Assembly (NCBI RefSeq): GCF_001042655.1
Contig: NZ_AP012332.1
Location: forward strand, 992,001 to 1,056,000
Length of the DNA stretch: 64,000 nucleotides
Direction: 5' to 3'
Source: Gardnerella vaginalis ATCC 14018 = JCM 11026
GTDB lineage: Bacteria > Actinomycetota > Actinomycetes > Actinomycetales > Bifidobacteriaceae
Positions 48,774 to 58,379 of the stretch are shown here, piece after piece. Each line of letters opens with the position of its first letter. The stretch's first letter is position 1. The position numbers were made by a program, and so were the translations under genes. The notes below the pieces were generated by a model, which was not told where the DNA came from, made no database searches, and saw only the letters and a program-made list of their open reading frames with translations.

Positions 48774-49838
48774 CTAGAACCCCAAGCGCTCAAGCTTCTT
48801 AGGGTCACTCTGCCACCCCTTTGCAACCTTCACATGCAAATCGAGCACAGCTTTAGCGCCCGTAATACGATTCACCGCAGTGCGCAAACGCTTCTTAACG
48901 CGCACAAGATGCTCCGCACCGCGCCCAATAATAATCGGCTTTTGCGAATCGCGCTCAACATACACCGACACAATCACATGCGCTTTATTATCGCTATATT
49001 GCGTATAGTCCCCATCTCCTGGGCGCACAATGCTATCTACAACAACCGCAAGCGAATGTGGCAACTCGTCGTCAAGCTCCTCAAGAAAAGCCCCACGAAT
49101 CAACTCCGCAATCATGCTAGAAGGACTCTCCTCGCTAAGCTGATCGTCTGGATACATCTTCGGACCTTCTGGAAGATTGTCAATCAAAACCTTCTTAACT
49201 TCGTCAACATTGTCGCGTTCCAAAGCGCTAACTGGCACAATATCAGTAAAATCAGCAAACTGTTGAATCTCAATCAAATGAGACACCAACTCATCTCGGC
49301 TTAGCGTATCAATTTTAGTGACGATTCCAATAAGCGGAACCTTCCACACCCAGTTTCCAGACGCGTCTTTTTTGGCAAAGTCGGAGCGAAGTCGGCTCAA
49401 GATTCTTCTATCTCCAGGCCCAATCTCTTGATCTGCTGGAAGCAAGAAAGCAATCGCATCCACATCCGCAAGCGACTCGTCTACAATATCGTTCAAACGT
49501 TGGCCTAGCAAAGTGCGCGGTCTGTGGATTCCTGGAGTATCAACTAACACCATTTGCGCGTTTGGAGTTGTTAAGATTCCGCGAATCGCCTTGCGCGTTG
49601 TTTCTGGGCGAGAAGACGCGATTGCGATTTGCGTTCCGATTAGCGCGTTCATAAGCGTTGATTTTCCAACGTTTGGTCTGCCTACTACAGCAACAAATCC
49701 CGATTTATAGCCGTTAAAATCAGGCACTTCTACGCTCGCTTTTAGAGAAGGATCTAAATTAGCAAACATTTCGTCATTCATATCTTCCATATCTTCCATA
49801 TCGTCACTCATATCATTAACATCTTTCATATCATTCAT
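48774..49838 (-). CDS. era: GTPase Era
   Basis: Ribosome-assembly GTPase that binds the 3' end of 16S rRNA. G1 GRPNVGKST, G2 TTRKAIRGI, G3 DTPGIHRP and G4 TKID precede a C-terminal KH domain (VIVSVYVERDSQKPIIIGRG). The 354-aa frame carries about 40 residues before the GTPase core, with a Met/Asp repeat (MNDMKDVNDMSDDMEDMEDM) that contains many possible ATG starts, so the true start is uncertain. It lies 9 bases after corC and ends the rsmE-hinT-phoH-ybeY-corC-era series. Confidence 0.95.
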   Translation of the reverse strand: MNDMKDVNDMSDDMEDMEDMNDEMFANLDPSLKASVEVPDFNGYKSGFVAVVGRPNVGKSTLMNALIGTQIAIASSRPETTRKAIRGILTTPNAQMVLVDTPGIHRPRTLLGQRLNDIVDESLADVDAIAFLLPADQEIGPGDRRILSRLRSDFAKKDASGNWVWKVPLIGIVTKIDTLSRDELVSHLIEIQQFADFTDIVPVSALERDNVDEVKKVLIDNLPEGPKMYPDDQLSEESPSSMIAELIRGAFLEELDDELPHSLAVVVDSIVRPGDGDYTQYSDNKAHVIVSVYVERDSQKPIIIGRGAEHLVRVKKRLRTAVNRITGAKAVLDLHVKVAKGWQSDPKKLERLGF

Positions 49839-49847
49839 AATTCAACA

Positions 49848-51380
49848 CTATTTATCGCCATCAACTTGCGATGATTCGCTATCTTTACTACTATCTTTAT
49901 CGCCATTCTTGCCATTATTCTTGGCATCAGCCTTGCTGTCACTCTTTCCGCCGCTCTTTCCAGCGCTATCGTCTTCTTTAAGACCTTGAATATCTTTAAA
50001 TCCTTGAATATCTCGCTCAACAAGAATCGTGGAGACTTTCTTGCGTCGCCCAGCAGAATCAACCGCGGTTAGCTTAAGACCTCTCGTCACAGCACTCGAC
50101 CCAACAATCGGCACGTTTCCAAGCAACTTGGTAAGCAACCCAAACACAGTGTCTACATCGTCTTCGTCTATATGAACTTCAAAAATATCTTCCAAATCGG
50201 CGATAGGCGTGCGCGCAGGCATTTTCCACACACCCTTACTCACCTCTTGCGGATCCGCGTGCTGAGTGCGGTCGTGCTCGTCTTCTAGCTCTCCAACAAT
50301 CTGCTCAATCGCGTCTTCAATCGTTACAAGCCCTGCAATTCCGCCATATTCGTCTACAACAACGGCAACATGCTGGCGGATTCGCTGCATTTCGTGGAAC
50401 AAATCATCCACTGGCTTGGACTCTGGTACAAGCATTGGGCTTCGACTAATCGTAGAAACCGCGCGCTCAGATGCTGCTGGATTAAACACGGTTGCGCGCA
50501 CAGCATCCTTTAAATACGCGATTCCTTCCAAATCGTCAACCGACTCGCCAATTATAGGCACGCGAGAAAATCCAGATCTTGAGCACAATTTTAGGAAATT
50601 TTCCAGCGTTTCGTCGTTTTTAACGCAAATCATATCGGTTCGCGGAACCATGATTTCGCGCGTTAACGTGTCGGAAAGCGTAAGCACGTTGCGCATCATC
50701 TCTGAAACTTCTGGGTCAAAATCGTTTGCTTCCACAAGCCTATCGATACTCGCTTTAGCTTGGTCTAATTGAATATTTTCCAACTCTTCGTCGTCGGAAA
50801 GAGCAGCATTCTTCTTATGATTTTGGCTTTGATTTTGCGAATCTCCACGGCTTGCGATTTTTGCAAAAGGATTCATAAAAACAGCAATCGAAATTATTCT
50901 AGACAAGCGCATCAGCTTAAAAACTGGCTGAGCCGCTCCAACTGCTCTTGGCCGCACAAGAACAGAAACAATTGCAACAATCATTGCAACTATTAGCCCG
51001 ATTAATAGCGTTAACCAAAGAGGCGCACCAAGAGTCGCCGCGATTGCAGAAAAAGCCACGCCGTCCAGCACATTACACACGATTCGCACAAACGCGCACG
51101 CTCCGCTCGTAGCATACCTATCTGCTATAAGCTTTTTTGCTCTGCGAATTCTAGCAAGCTTCCTCAAGCGAACGACTTGACTTTCGTTATCGTTCGTTTG
51201 TTCTTCAATCATAAGATTATTAAGACTAGACCTTGTGACTCTTGGCACAGCCCCTTCCGCCGCCGCCATTGCAAGCGAAAGCCACACAAGCAAAACTGCG
51301 ACTATTGCAATTGCACACAAGCAAGCCCACATATGTGCAGGCAAATCGGGAATCGGCGGAATTGTAATGTTATTTAGCAT
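49848..51380 (-). CDS. CNNM/CorC-family membrane protein with CBS domains
   Basis: Start chosen at ATG 51380 ([11 protein letters not shown]), overlapping ybeY by 11 bases; the frame opens at 51407. The 510-aa protein has an N-terminal membrane region of the CNNM type ([20 protein letters not shown] and further helices), two CBS domains ([40 protein letters not shown]), a CorC/HlyC C-terminal domain ([18 protein letters not shown]) and a disordered Lys/Asp/Ser/Gly tail of about 50 residues. Relatives are linked to magnesium or cobalt efflux; old hemolysin names are misleading. It is embedded in the conserved ybeY-era pair. Confidence 0.92.
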   Translation of the reverse strand: MLNNITIPPIPDLPAHMWACLCAIAIVAVLLVWLSLAMAAAEGAVPRVTRSSLNNLMIEEQTNDNESQVVRLRKLARIRRAKKLIADRYATSGACAFVRIVCNVLDGVAFSAIAATLGAPLWLTLLIGLIVAMIVAIVSVLVRPRAVGAAQPVFKLMRLSRIISIAVFMNPFAKIASRGDSQNQSQNHKKNAALSDDEELENIQLDQAKASIDRLVEANDFDPEVSEMMRNVLTLSDTLTREIMVPRTDMICVKNDETLENFLKLCSRSGFSRVPIIGESVDDLEGIAYLKDAVRATVFNPAASERAVSTISRSPMLVPESKPVDDLFHEMQRIRQHVAVVVDEYGGIAGLVTIEDAIEQIVGELEDEHDRTQHADPQEVSKGVWKMPARTPIADLEDIFEVHIDEDDVDTVFGLLTKLLGNVPIVGSSAVTRGLKLTAVDSAGRRKKVSTILVERDIQGFKDIQGLKEDDSAGKSGGKSDSKADAKNNGKNGDKDSSKDSESSQVDGDK

Positions 51381-51897
51381 GATTTTTCTCGTATTCTTCC
51401 AGCTCATTTACAGCACCATCTGGCAAAGTGGCGTCGTAAAGTTCGCCAGATCTAGCTGCAAAGAACGTTAGCAAAAGCTGCCTTTGCAAGCCGAACATCT
51501 GCTTTTCTTCTTGAGGCGTAGTGTGATCGTATCCAAGCAAATGCAACATTCCGTGAATCGTGAGCAATAGCATCTCTTCCATTGTGCTATGCCCTGCCGC
51601 TGCTGCCTGTTGAGCCGCCACCCACGGGCAAATCACAAGGTCTCCAAGCATTCCTTCACTCACTTTGTCGTCGCTTCCAGGAGTCAGCTCGTCCATTGGA
51701 AAGCTCATAACGTCTGTAGGACCTTCTAAGTCCATCCACTTTTCGTGAAGACTAGCAATTGGCTCTGGGTCCACAAAAGTAATTGACAAATCGGATTGAA
51801 CGCTTACTCGCATTTGTTGCAAAACCCACATTCCAAGGTCGGAGAATATTTTTGGGTCGATTTGCCAAACGGTTTCGTTCATCACTTCAACACTCAT
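51370..51897 (-). CDS. ybeY: Endoribonuclease YbeY
   Basis: A metal-dependent RNase for 16S rRNA 3' maturation and 70S quality control. The 175-aa protein has the zinc motif [11 protein letters not shown] (three His) near residue 125 and the conserved [11 protein letters not shown]. The start ATG at 51897 is 2 bases after the phoH stop, so the two genes are coupled. Confidence 0.95.
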   Translation of the reverse strand: MSVEVMNETVWQIDPKIFSDLGMWVLQQMRVSVQSDLSITFVDPEPIASLHEKWMDLEGPTDVMSFPMDELTPGSDDKVSEGMLGDLVICPWVAAQQAAAAGHSTMEEMLLLTIHGMLHLLGYDHTTPQEEKQMFGLQRQLLLTFFAARSGELYDATLPDGAVNELEEYEKNHAK

Positions 51898-51899
51898 TA

Positions 51900-53147
51900 T
51901 TACTTGATATTCCTCTCAAGATTTTGCGATTCGTTGGCTGCTTGCGACTCAAGACTTTTCCTATTTCTAGCCTTCTCGCGCCTAAAATCAGCCTCGCGAT
52001 TTTCCCACGCTTCGTACGCTTCTACGATTCGCCCAACAAGCTCGGCCCTAACAACGTCTTGCGCATTTAAGTGAACAAACGCAATGCTTTTAACGTCTTT
52101 CAGCACGTTCTCAATCGAAGCTAATCCAGATTTTGGAACCGCTAAATCAACTTGCGTTCTATCCCCTGTAATCACCATTGTGGTGTTAAATCCAAGACGC
52201 GTCAAAAACATCTTAAGCTGCTGAACAGTAGCATTTTGCGCTTCGTCTAAAATAACAAAAGCGTCATTAAGCGTGCGACCTCTCATGTATGCAAGCGGCG
52301 CCACTTCCACAACGTTCTCGTCCATGTATCGCTTAAGTTGCGGCGCTCCCAACATGTCGGAAAGCGCGTCATAAAGCGGCCTTAAATATGGGTCTACTTT
52401 GTCGTTTAGCGTTCCAGGCAAGAATCCAAGATTTTCCCCAGCTTCTACAGCAGGGCGCGTCAACACTATTCTTCGCACTCGCCCATCTTCTAAAGCTCTA
52501 ACAGCCTTAGCAACCGCTAAATACGTTTTTCCAGTACCAGCAGGCCCAATTCCAAACGTTACAGTATTTGATTCCATTGCTTGAATATAAGCTGTTTGAC
52601 CCGCTGTTTTTGCGCGAACAGGATTTCCTCCTGCAAACGTTATAACACCTTTAGCCATTCGCGCTTTTCTGCTCATTGCGCGCCTTTTAGCATCTTCACT
52701 AGATGGCATTAAATCGGCAGAACCGCGCGCAAAATCGCTTTCCATTGCGCCAGTTCCAAAGCCAGATTCAGTTCCATTACCAAAAGACTTTAATCCGCTA
52801 AACGCTCCGCCTAAAACTCCGCCATTGTGCCCAATTCTATCGATTCGCACATTATGCTCGCTACCTTTAAGCACATCTCTTTCTAACATGCGTTTTACAG
52901 CATAAGAATCAACAGGAGCTTCGTAAGCGCAATCAACTATTTTGCGCAACGCGTGTTCGGCTTTGCAAGCGTCTTCTTCACTTCTTGCGCTTCTAGATAC
53001 GATTTTCACACAATCCGCGTGAACGGAAATATCTATGCTTGGAAAAGCTTTCTCCAACTCTCTTAAGTTTGAATCTGCTGCTCCCAAAACAGCAACTGGG
53101 CTTAATTCGCTTGGAATTTGAACAATACGCGTTGTACTATTTGCCAC
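51900..53147 (-). CDS. PhoH-like ATPase
   Basis: A 415-aa cytoplasmic P-loop protein: Walker [18 protein letters not shown] (near residue 205), [20 protein letters not shown] (Walker B), and [10 protein letters not shown]. The N-terminal 90 residues contain a KH-like segment ([17 protein letters not shown]). The family is predicted to act on RNA with YbeY, its constant neighbour. A linker of about 60 Gly/Ser/Phe residues precedes the ATPase, and there is a basic tail. It is 3 bases downstream of the HIT gene. Confidence 0.92.
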   Translation of the reverse strand: MANSTTRIVQIPSELSPVAVLGAADSNLRELEKAFPSIDISVHADCVKIVSRSARSEEDACKAEHALRKIVDCAYEAPVDSYAVKRMLERDVLKGSEHNVRIDRIGHNGGVLGGAFSGLKSFGNGTESGFGTGAMESDFARGSADLMPSSEDAKRRAMSRKARMAKGVITFAGGNPVRAKTAGQTAYIQAMESNTVTFGIGPAGTGKTYLAVAKAVRALEDGRVRRIVLTRPAVEAGENLGFLPGTLNDKVDPYLRPLYDALSDMLGAPQLKRYMDENVVEVAPLAYMRGRTLNDAFVILDEAQNATVQQLKMFLTRLGFNTTMVITGDRTQVDLAVPKSGLASIENVLKDVKSIAFVHLNAQDVVRAELVGRIVEAYEAWENREADFRREKARNRKSLESQAANESQNLERNIK

Positions 53148-53150
53148 GAT

Positions 53151-53531
53151 TTATAAACTACCTTCTTCAAGTTTTTCGCCTGTTAAAACATGAGCGTGAA
53201 CATGGAACACGGTTTGACCAGCTCCCAAACCAGTGTTGAAAACAAGGCGATAATCGCCATTATAAAAGTCGTTTGCAATTTTTTGCGCAACGCATGCAAT
53301 ATGAGCCAAAACATCAGAATCATTTTGAGCAAGATCTGCAACATTCTTGTAATGATTGCGCGGAACAATCAAAACATGCACCTTGGCTTGCGGATTAATA
53401 TCTTTAAAAGCCACTACTTCATCGTCTTCATACACTTTGCTGCTTGGGATTTGCCCATCAATTATCTTGCAAAAAATGCAATCGTCGTCAGTTTTGTATG
53501 TTTTGCATGCTTTATCCATTATTTTGCCCAC
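53151..53531 (-). CDS. HIT-family nucleotide hydrolase (HinT-like)
   Basis: A 126-aa histidine-triad protein; the active-site triad is HVHAHVLTG near the C-terminus, preceded by CIFCKIIDGQIPSSKVYEDD and HVLIVPRNHYKN. HinT enzymes cleave AMP-lysine or similar phosphoramidates. It sits between rsmE and phoH on the same strand. A threefold 12-bp repeat (ATTCTTATTGCA-like, 53541-53576) lies in its upstream gap. Confidence 0.92.
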   Translation of the reverse strand: MGKIMDKACKTYKTDDDCIFCKIIDGQIPSSKVYEDDEVVAFKDINPQAKVHVLIVPRNHYKNVADLAQNDSDVLAHIACVAQKIANDFYNGDYRLVFNTGLGAGQTVFHVHAHVLTGEKLEEGSL

Positions 53532-53631
53532 TTTTCAATAATTCTTATTGCAATTCTTGTTGCAATTCTTATTGCCGAACACCATTTACTATTTTACACA
53601 AAACACGCACAAAGCTTGCAAAAATTGCTTA

Positions 53632-54429
53632 CTACTCATACCTGCCAAGTGCTCTAGAAAGCAACGATAAACATACTGGCCCTGCTGTAGATGCGCGTAA
53701 AATATTGCTTCCTAAAACGCAACTTTTGGCGCCAGCGTCTATAAAACTTTGCACTTCTTCTTCGCTAATTCCGCCTTCTGGCCCCACAACTACATAAACA
53801 GTGCGCGTTTTGCCATCTTTTAAGCATTTTTCCGTTAAGTCGTTTACGTAGTTTTCGATTTGACTAAAAGAATCCGTTGCGTCTTGATGCAAAACAACTA
53901 CAAGGCTTCCATAAACGCATGCACGCCTACAAATCGCTAGAATCTGCTTGCTTGTAACTGGCTCTAAAAGCTGTGGAATCCACGCTCTGCGCGATTGCTC
54001 CGTTGCAGCCTCAAGCACTTGATTCCATCGCTTATCTGTGCGCCCTGGCTTCCATTTTGAAATCGACCTATTTGCGCACCAAGGAATTACTTCGTCTACA
54101 CCAATTTGGGTAGCCATGTCTATTGCTTGCTCGTCGTGACCCGTTTTTGCGAGAGCCTGAATAAGCGTTAATCGGGTTGTTGGCGCTGGTTCTTTTATGA
54201 ACGAATCTACTCTAACTAAGCCGTTTTCGCTGTCTGTAATCGTTGCGTGAATTCGCACTCCTTTGCCGTCCGAAAGGTCTAGCGAATCGCCATCCGAAAG
54301 TCGCATTGCGCTTATTGCGTGCCTTTTAACGTGTTGAGGCAAGCTAAGAGTCCACCCTTCTTCAATCCCATTTGCAAGAACGGGCGCATCGTCTTTATTC
54401 GTATCCAGCAAAAACAAAGCATCTGTCAT
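53632..54429 (-). CDS. rsmE: 16S rRNA m3U1498 methyltransferase
   Basis: Methylates U1498 of 16S rRNA. The 265-aa protein has a PUA-like N-terminus (LSLPQHVKRHAISAMRLSDG) and a SPOUT knotted domain with VVGPEGGISEEEVQSF and LGSNILRASTAGPVCLSLL. It is the first gene of the leftward ribosome-maturation series and is divergent from the iron-sulfur protein gene. Confidence 0.93.
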   Translation of the reverse strand: MTDALFLLDTNKDDAPVLANGIEEGWTLSLPQHVKRHAISAMRLSDGDSLDLSDGKGVRIHATITDSENGLVRVDSFIKEPAPTTRLTLIQALAKTGHDEQAIDMATQIGVDEVIPWCANRSISKWKPGRTDKRWNQVLEAATEQSRRAWIPQLLEPVTSKQILAICRRACVYGSLVVVLHQDATDSFSQIENYVNDLTEKCLKDGKTRTVYVVVGPEGGISEEEVQSFIDAGAKSCVLGSNILRASTAGPVCLSLLSRALGRYE

Positions 54430-54573
54430 AATTTAAGCCTAACGTTAGGCGCAGCCAACATTTTTGCTACTTCTGTGATTCGCTCAAGTATTTCTGCTTC
54501 TGCATTTTCGCTCAAGTATTTCTGTGCAAGTATTATGGCAAACTAGAATTATATGAATTGGAGGTATGCGCAA

Positions 54574-55740
54574 ATGGTTGACGATTTTAGACGCAACTTT
54601 GCGCATTCTAATAATCAAGATTGCACTACAAGCGATGAAGCTTTTGTGACTTTTCGCGTATCTCGTTTTACGCCAAATGACGATTCTTGCGATTCGTCGG
54701 TTACTTGCGACTCCGCGGTTGCTTGCGATTCAGCGGTTGCTTGCGATTCAGCCACCGATTCAGCACCAATCGCCTCCACTAACTCCCCTGGTTTAGTTAG
54801 AAGGCACCGAGAAAGCCCTTTTGCAAAAAAGCGCAAAAGTAGCCCATTTTCAACGCAAAATTCTGGCGATTTACCAGCTAAACCATTAAGCGGAAAACAT
54901 TGGATTCAAGATTATACGATTCGCGCGCGCAAAAACGACACGATTTTAGACTGCTTGCTTAAAATTAAGCGCACAATAGACCCCACTTTGGCATTTAGAT
55001 ACTCTTGCGGTCACGGCGTTTGCGGATCGGATGCTGCAAACGTAAACGGCATGCCCACTTTACTTTGCACAGCCACAATCGCCCAAAACGCTAGGCAAAA
55101 TACACAAACTCAAGGTGTTAGATCAAGCGGTTTTAGAAAAACTGGTAGCGTAAAGTCGCAAGCAACCGCAACACCAACACCAACAGCCGATGAAAATCAC
55201 AATCTGCAAGTTCAATCTCAAGAGATATCTTCACTAATCCAAAATGGAAGCTTTGGCATTATTGAGGTTGCGCCACTTTCAGGCTTTCCTATTCAAAGAG
55301 ATCTTATTTGCGATCTTTCCCCAATGATTGCACAGCTTAAAAGACTCGAGCCATATTTGCAAGCGCAAGATGTTCAAACAAGAAACAGCAGCGGAAAACT
55401 TGCGATTATTGAGTTTTTGCAGCACCCAGAGCAGCTTGCAAAGTTTGAGCTTTTAAGCAATTGCATAATGTGCGGCGTGTGTGAAGGAATTTGCCCAGTC
55501 TATGCAGGCGGAGAAGCGTTTATTGGACCTGCAGCACTTATAAATGCTGCGCGATTTATTAACGATTCTAGAGATAACGCCACTAATCGAAGATTAGACT
55601 TGGCGGATTCTAGCGACGGCATAAGCGCGTGCCAATCCGTGCGAGCATGCTCCAGGCAATGCCCACGCGGAATCGACGTTGGAGAAGAAATTTGGCAACT
55701 TACAACGCTTATAAATGAGCGAAAAATGAAGGAAAACTAG
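54574..55740 (+). CDS. Orphan succinate dehydrogenase/fumarate reductase-like iron-sulfur protein
   Basis: Start chosen at ATG 54574 (MVDDFRRNF), with GGAGG 9 bases away; the frame opens at 54553. The 388-aa protein has a [2Fe-2S] ferredoxin domain (YSCGHGVCGSDAANVNG and a later Cys; Asp in place of the third Cys as in E. coli SdhB) and a C-terminal domain with CIMCGVCEGICPVY and CQSVRACSRQCPRG for the [4Fe-4S]/[3Fe-4S] clusters. Two oddities are a low-complexity N-terminus with repeated TCDSAVACDSA and an insertion of about 65 polar residues inside the ferredoxin domain. No flavoprotein or membrane subunit is nearby. Electron-transfer function is likely; the partner is unknown. Confidence 0.85.
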   Translation: MVDDFRRNFAHSNNQDCTTSDEAFVTFRVSRFTPNDDSCDSSVTCDSAVACDSAVACDSATDSAPIASTNSPGLVRRHRESPFAKKRKSSPFSTQNSGDLPAKPLSGKHWIQDYTIRARKNDTILDCLLKIKRTIDPTLAFRYSCGHGVCGSDAANVNGMPTLLCTATIAQNARQNTQTQGVRSSGFRKTGSVKSQATATPTPTADENHNLQVQSQEISSLIQNGSFGIIEVAPLSGFPIQRDLICDLSPMIAQLKRLEPYLQAQDVQTRNSSGKLAIIEFLQHPEQLAKFELLSNCIMCGVCEGICPVYAGGEAFIGPAALINAARFINDSRDNATNRRLDLADSSDGISACQSVRACSRQCPRGIDVGEEIWQLTTLINERKMKEN

Positions 55741-55756
55741 CCAAAACTAGCTAAGA

Positions 55757-56626
55757 CTAATTAATAAACTTGTCTCCAGTTGCAATTCGCACAGCTTCTA
55801 GAGGATCGTCTGTAGTCGCAAGCAAACTAGGGTCAAAAGACGATATAAGTCCTCTTTCTTTAACTGTAGTTTCAATCCAATTCATAAGGCCTTTCCAATA
55901 TTCACTGCCGAAAAGAACAACAGGAATTTTAGAAACCTTATGCGTTTGAACAAGCGTAAGCGACTCAAAAAGCTCGTCCATTGTGCCAAAACCGCCTGGG
56001 CACACAATAATTCCCGAAGAATATTTTAGGAACATTGTTTTGCGAACAAAAAAGTAACGAAATTGCATTCCAAGATTCACCCACTGATTTAGGCCCTGCT
56101 CGTGAGGCAATTCGATTCCTAACCCCACGCTTGTTCCGCCAGCTTCTGCCGCTCCGCGATTTGCCGCTTCCATAATTCCAGGACCTCCGCCCGTAATCAC
56201 AGCAAAACCGCGTTTTACAAGCTCTTTGCCCATTATGCGAGCGCTACTGTATTCTGGATCGTCTGGCTTTATTCGTGCAGAGCCAAACACGCTAACAGCT
56301 AATCCAAGTTTTGCTAAAGCGTCGAAACCATCAATAAATTCGGCTTGTATTCTAAGAACTCTCCAAGGGTCAAGTCCTTGCCACGCATGATTATCTTGCA
56401 AATCTCCGTTAGGCAAATCGTGTTGCAATAGCGTTTCCGTTGTGCTTTCCTTAGGAATCATTGGCCCGCGCATCATTACCGCACCGCTGTAATAAGTGTC
56501 TTTCCAAGGTGAGTTTTGTTCGCTTTGCGCGCGCAAGTCGCAAGAATTATCTGGATTATCAGATTTACCAGAATTATCTAAACTATCTAAATTACCTAAA
56601 TTATCTAAATTATTATTAGAAACCAT
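55757..56626 (-). CDS. LOG-family (TIGR00730) Rossmann-fold protein
   Basis: The 289-aa protein has the LOG signature: VITGGGPGIMEAANRGAAEA and CPGGFGTMDELFE (the PGGxGTxxE motif). Members are cytokinin-riboside monophosphate phosphoribohydrolases or nucleotide 5'-monophosphate nucleosidases, often misnamed lysine decarboxylases. The first 50 residues are an Asn/Asp/Leu-rich repeat (NNLDNLGNLDSLDNSGKSDN) unlike the family. It converges with the iron-sulfur gene, with only 16 bases between stops. Confidence 0.9.
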   Translation of the reverse strand: MVSNNNLDNLGNLDSLDNSGKSDNPDNSCDLRAQSEQNSPWKDTYYSGAVMMRGPMIPKESTTETLLQHDLPNGDLQDNHAWQGLDPWRVLRIQAEFIDGFDALAKLGLAVSVFGSARIKPDDPEYSSARIMGKELVKRGFAVITGGGPGIMEAANRGAAEAGGTSVGLGIELPHEQGLNQWVNLGMQFRYFFVRKTMFLKYSSGIIVCPGGFGTMDELFESLTLVQTHKVSKIPVVLFGSEYWKGLMNWIETTVKERGLISSFDPSLLATTDDPLEAVRIATGDKFIN

Positions 56627-56695
56627 AAGTCACCTTTAGAACTTTCTAGTCACTTTCTAGTCATCTTGTAATCGCGTTAAATAAACGCATTAAAG

Positions 56696-57955
56696 TCACT
56701 CTTCAATATCGTCTAATTCTTCTTCCATATGATTCGATTGCTTTGCAAGCATAAATCCCGAAACAGCAGCCGCAATAATAGACGCCACTAGTACTCCGAA
56801 TCGTGCTTCACCCGAAAGATCCGCGTCGCTGTATGCAAGCGAAGCGATTAGCAAAGACACAGTAAAACCAATTCCGCACGCGCATGCTGTAGGCAAAAGG
56901 TCGCGAACGCGCAAATCGTCTGGAACGCGCAAGCCAATAACTTTCTTAGCAAACCAAGCAGTAATCATAATTCCAAGTGGCTTTCCAACAACTAGCGCAA
57001 TCGTAATCGCAATTAGTATTGGAGACAAGAACAGCTGCCAAGTCAATGTTTCAAAATGAACTCCAGTTGCAAAAAGCGCAAAAACTGGCAGCGCAAACAA
57101 AGAAGACAAAGGCTGAATTTTCTGTCGATACCTTTCGGCTCTAAGCGACTTTTCGCCGTGAACAAGATGCGCAGGAGTTAGCAAACCAACCATTACGCCT
57201 GCAAGAGTTGGGTGAACGCCAGCTTGATACATCATAACCCACGCAAGCAAGCCAACAAGAGCCACAACAGGCCACGGAACGCGCTTTAATCGCACAAGCA
57301 TAGTCCATACTAATCCGCATAAAACAACGCCCACAAACCAATACCATGCGTTAAGCGAAGAGAAGAACAATGCGATTAATGCGATTCCAAGAAGATCGTC
57401 TACTGTAGCCAGAGTCATTAAAAATGCGCGCAAGGCTTTAGGAAGCGTTTTAGCAAAAAGCGCAAGAACAGCCAGAGAGAATGCTATATCTGTTGCCGTA
57501 GGAATAGCCCAGCCAGCGCGAACCATGTCTAAAGACGGAAGCGCTCCAGAAGTAAGTCGCATAATCTCTTGACCAGCGTGCAACTCCGAGAATATTGTAA
57601 CAGTTCCCGCAAAAAGAATAGGAGGAACAACCATACCTCCAATCGCGCAAATCATTGGCATTGCTGCCGCGCGAGGGTCTCTAAGCGATCCTGCAATAAG
57701 CTCGTGTTTTAAGTCTAAACCAACTGTAAGAAAGAAAATAGTTAACAAGCCGTCTTGAACCCAGTGGCTAATCGACATGTGAATATTTGTGTACGGAATT
57801 CCTATTTGAGTGTGAGAAACAGCTTCAAAAATCGGAGACGTAAATGGCAAATTTGCAAGCATTAATCCAGCTAAAGCAAATCCGAGCATAATTAACCCAG
57901 ATGTACGCTCATTATTGGCTATTTTGCATACTGTTTTCCAAGAGCGTCTTAGCAT
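56696..57955 (-). CDS. nhaA: Na+/H+ antiporter NhaA
   Basis: A 419-aa polytopic membrane protein that exports sodium in exchange for protons. The transport residues known from E. coli are conserved: GWAIPTATDIAFSLAVLAL (Asp133 equivalent) and LATVDDLLGIALIALFF (Asp163/164 equivalents). KIQPLSSLFALPVFALFATG is also typical. The C-terminus is an acidic tail (NHMEEELDDIEE). It is a single gene; the upstream leader is a T-rich, low-complexity stretch. Confidence 0.95.
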   Translation of the reverse strand: MLRRSWKTVCKIANNERTSGLIMLGFALAGLMLANLPFTSPIFEAVSHTQIGIPYTNIHMSISHWVQDGLLTIFFLTVGLDLKHELIAGSLRDPRAAAMPMICAIGGMVVPPILFAGTVTIFSELHAGQEIMRLTSGALPSLDMVRAGWAIPTATDIAFSLAVLALFAKTLPKALRAFLMTLATVDDLLGIALIALFFSSLNAWYWFVGVVLCGLVWTMLVRLKRVPWPVVALVGLLAWVMMYQAGVHPTLAGVMVGLLTPAHLVHGEKSLRAERYRQKIQPLSSLFALPVFALFATGVHFETLTWQLFLSPILIAITIALVVGKPLGIMITAWFAKKVIGLRVPDDLRVRDLLPTACACGIGFTVSLLIASLAYSDADLSGEARFGVLVASIIAAAVSGFMLAKQSNHMEEELDDIEE

Positions 57956-58137
57956 GATGTAAATCTTCCCTCCGATTTTCTATCTTTTATTTTCTATTTT
58001 CTATTTTTGACTTTTAGTTTTTAGTTTCGACTTTTTACTTTCGACTTTTGTTTAACAATTTACGGCATATAAATTTTATGCGATAAAGTTTATGCACCTA
58101 GGACTTATAAGTATATAGGATACGTATCGAAATATAA

Positions 58138-58170
58138 CAAAAAACGCCACCTCGCTTAGAAGTGACGTTT
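58138..58170 (-). terminator. Terminator downstream of tRNA-Ala
   Basis: On the minus strand AACGTCAC pairs with GTGGCGTT (one G-U pair), followed by T6, just 3' of the tRNA gene. Confidence 0.8.
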
Positions 58171-58177
58171 CAAATTG

Positions 58178-58250
58178 TGGAGCTAGGGGGATTCGAACCC
58201 CCGACCCCCTCCATGCCATGGAGATGCGCTACCAGCTGCGCCATAGCCCC
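58178..58250 (-). tRNA. tRNA-Ala (anticodon GGC)
   Basis: The minus strand folds as a 73-nt cloverleaf: acceptor GGGGCTA with TAGCTCC, D arm GCGC/GCGC, anticodon arm TCTCC-ATGGCAT-GGAGG with GGC at positions 34-36, and T arm GGGGG-TTCGAAT-CCCCC. CCA is not encoded. Confidence 0.95.
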
Positions 58251-58379
58251 GTTTTTAATTGTGCGGCTCAAACGAACCTTTGATAGAATACAACAGATTT
58301 TGCTACCAACCAAACTCGGCGTGTCGTAAACTCCTCAATTTTTGTTGTAAAAATATGGATTTCTTGCCGCATAAAACTA

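Noticed and set aside
53541..53576. Three 12-bp ATTCTTATTGCA-like repeats upstream of the HIT gene
   Set aside because: Short and imperfect, in an AT-rich gap; not enough to claim a regulatory role.
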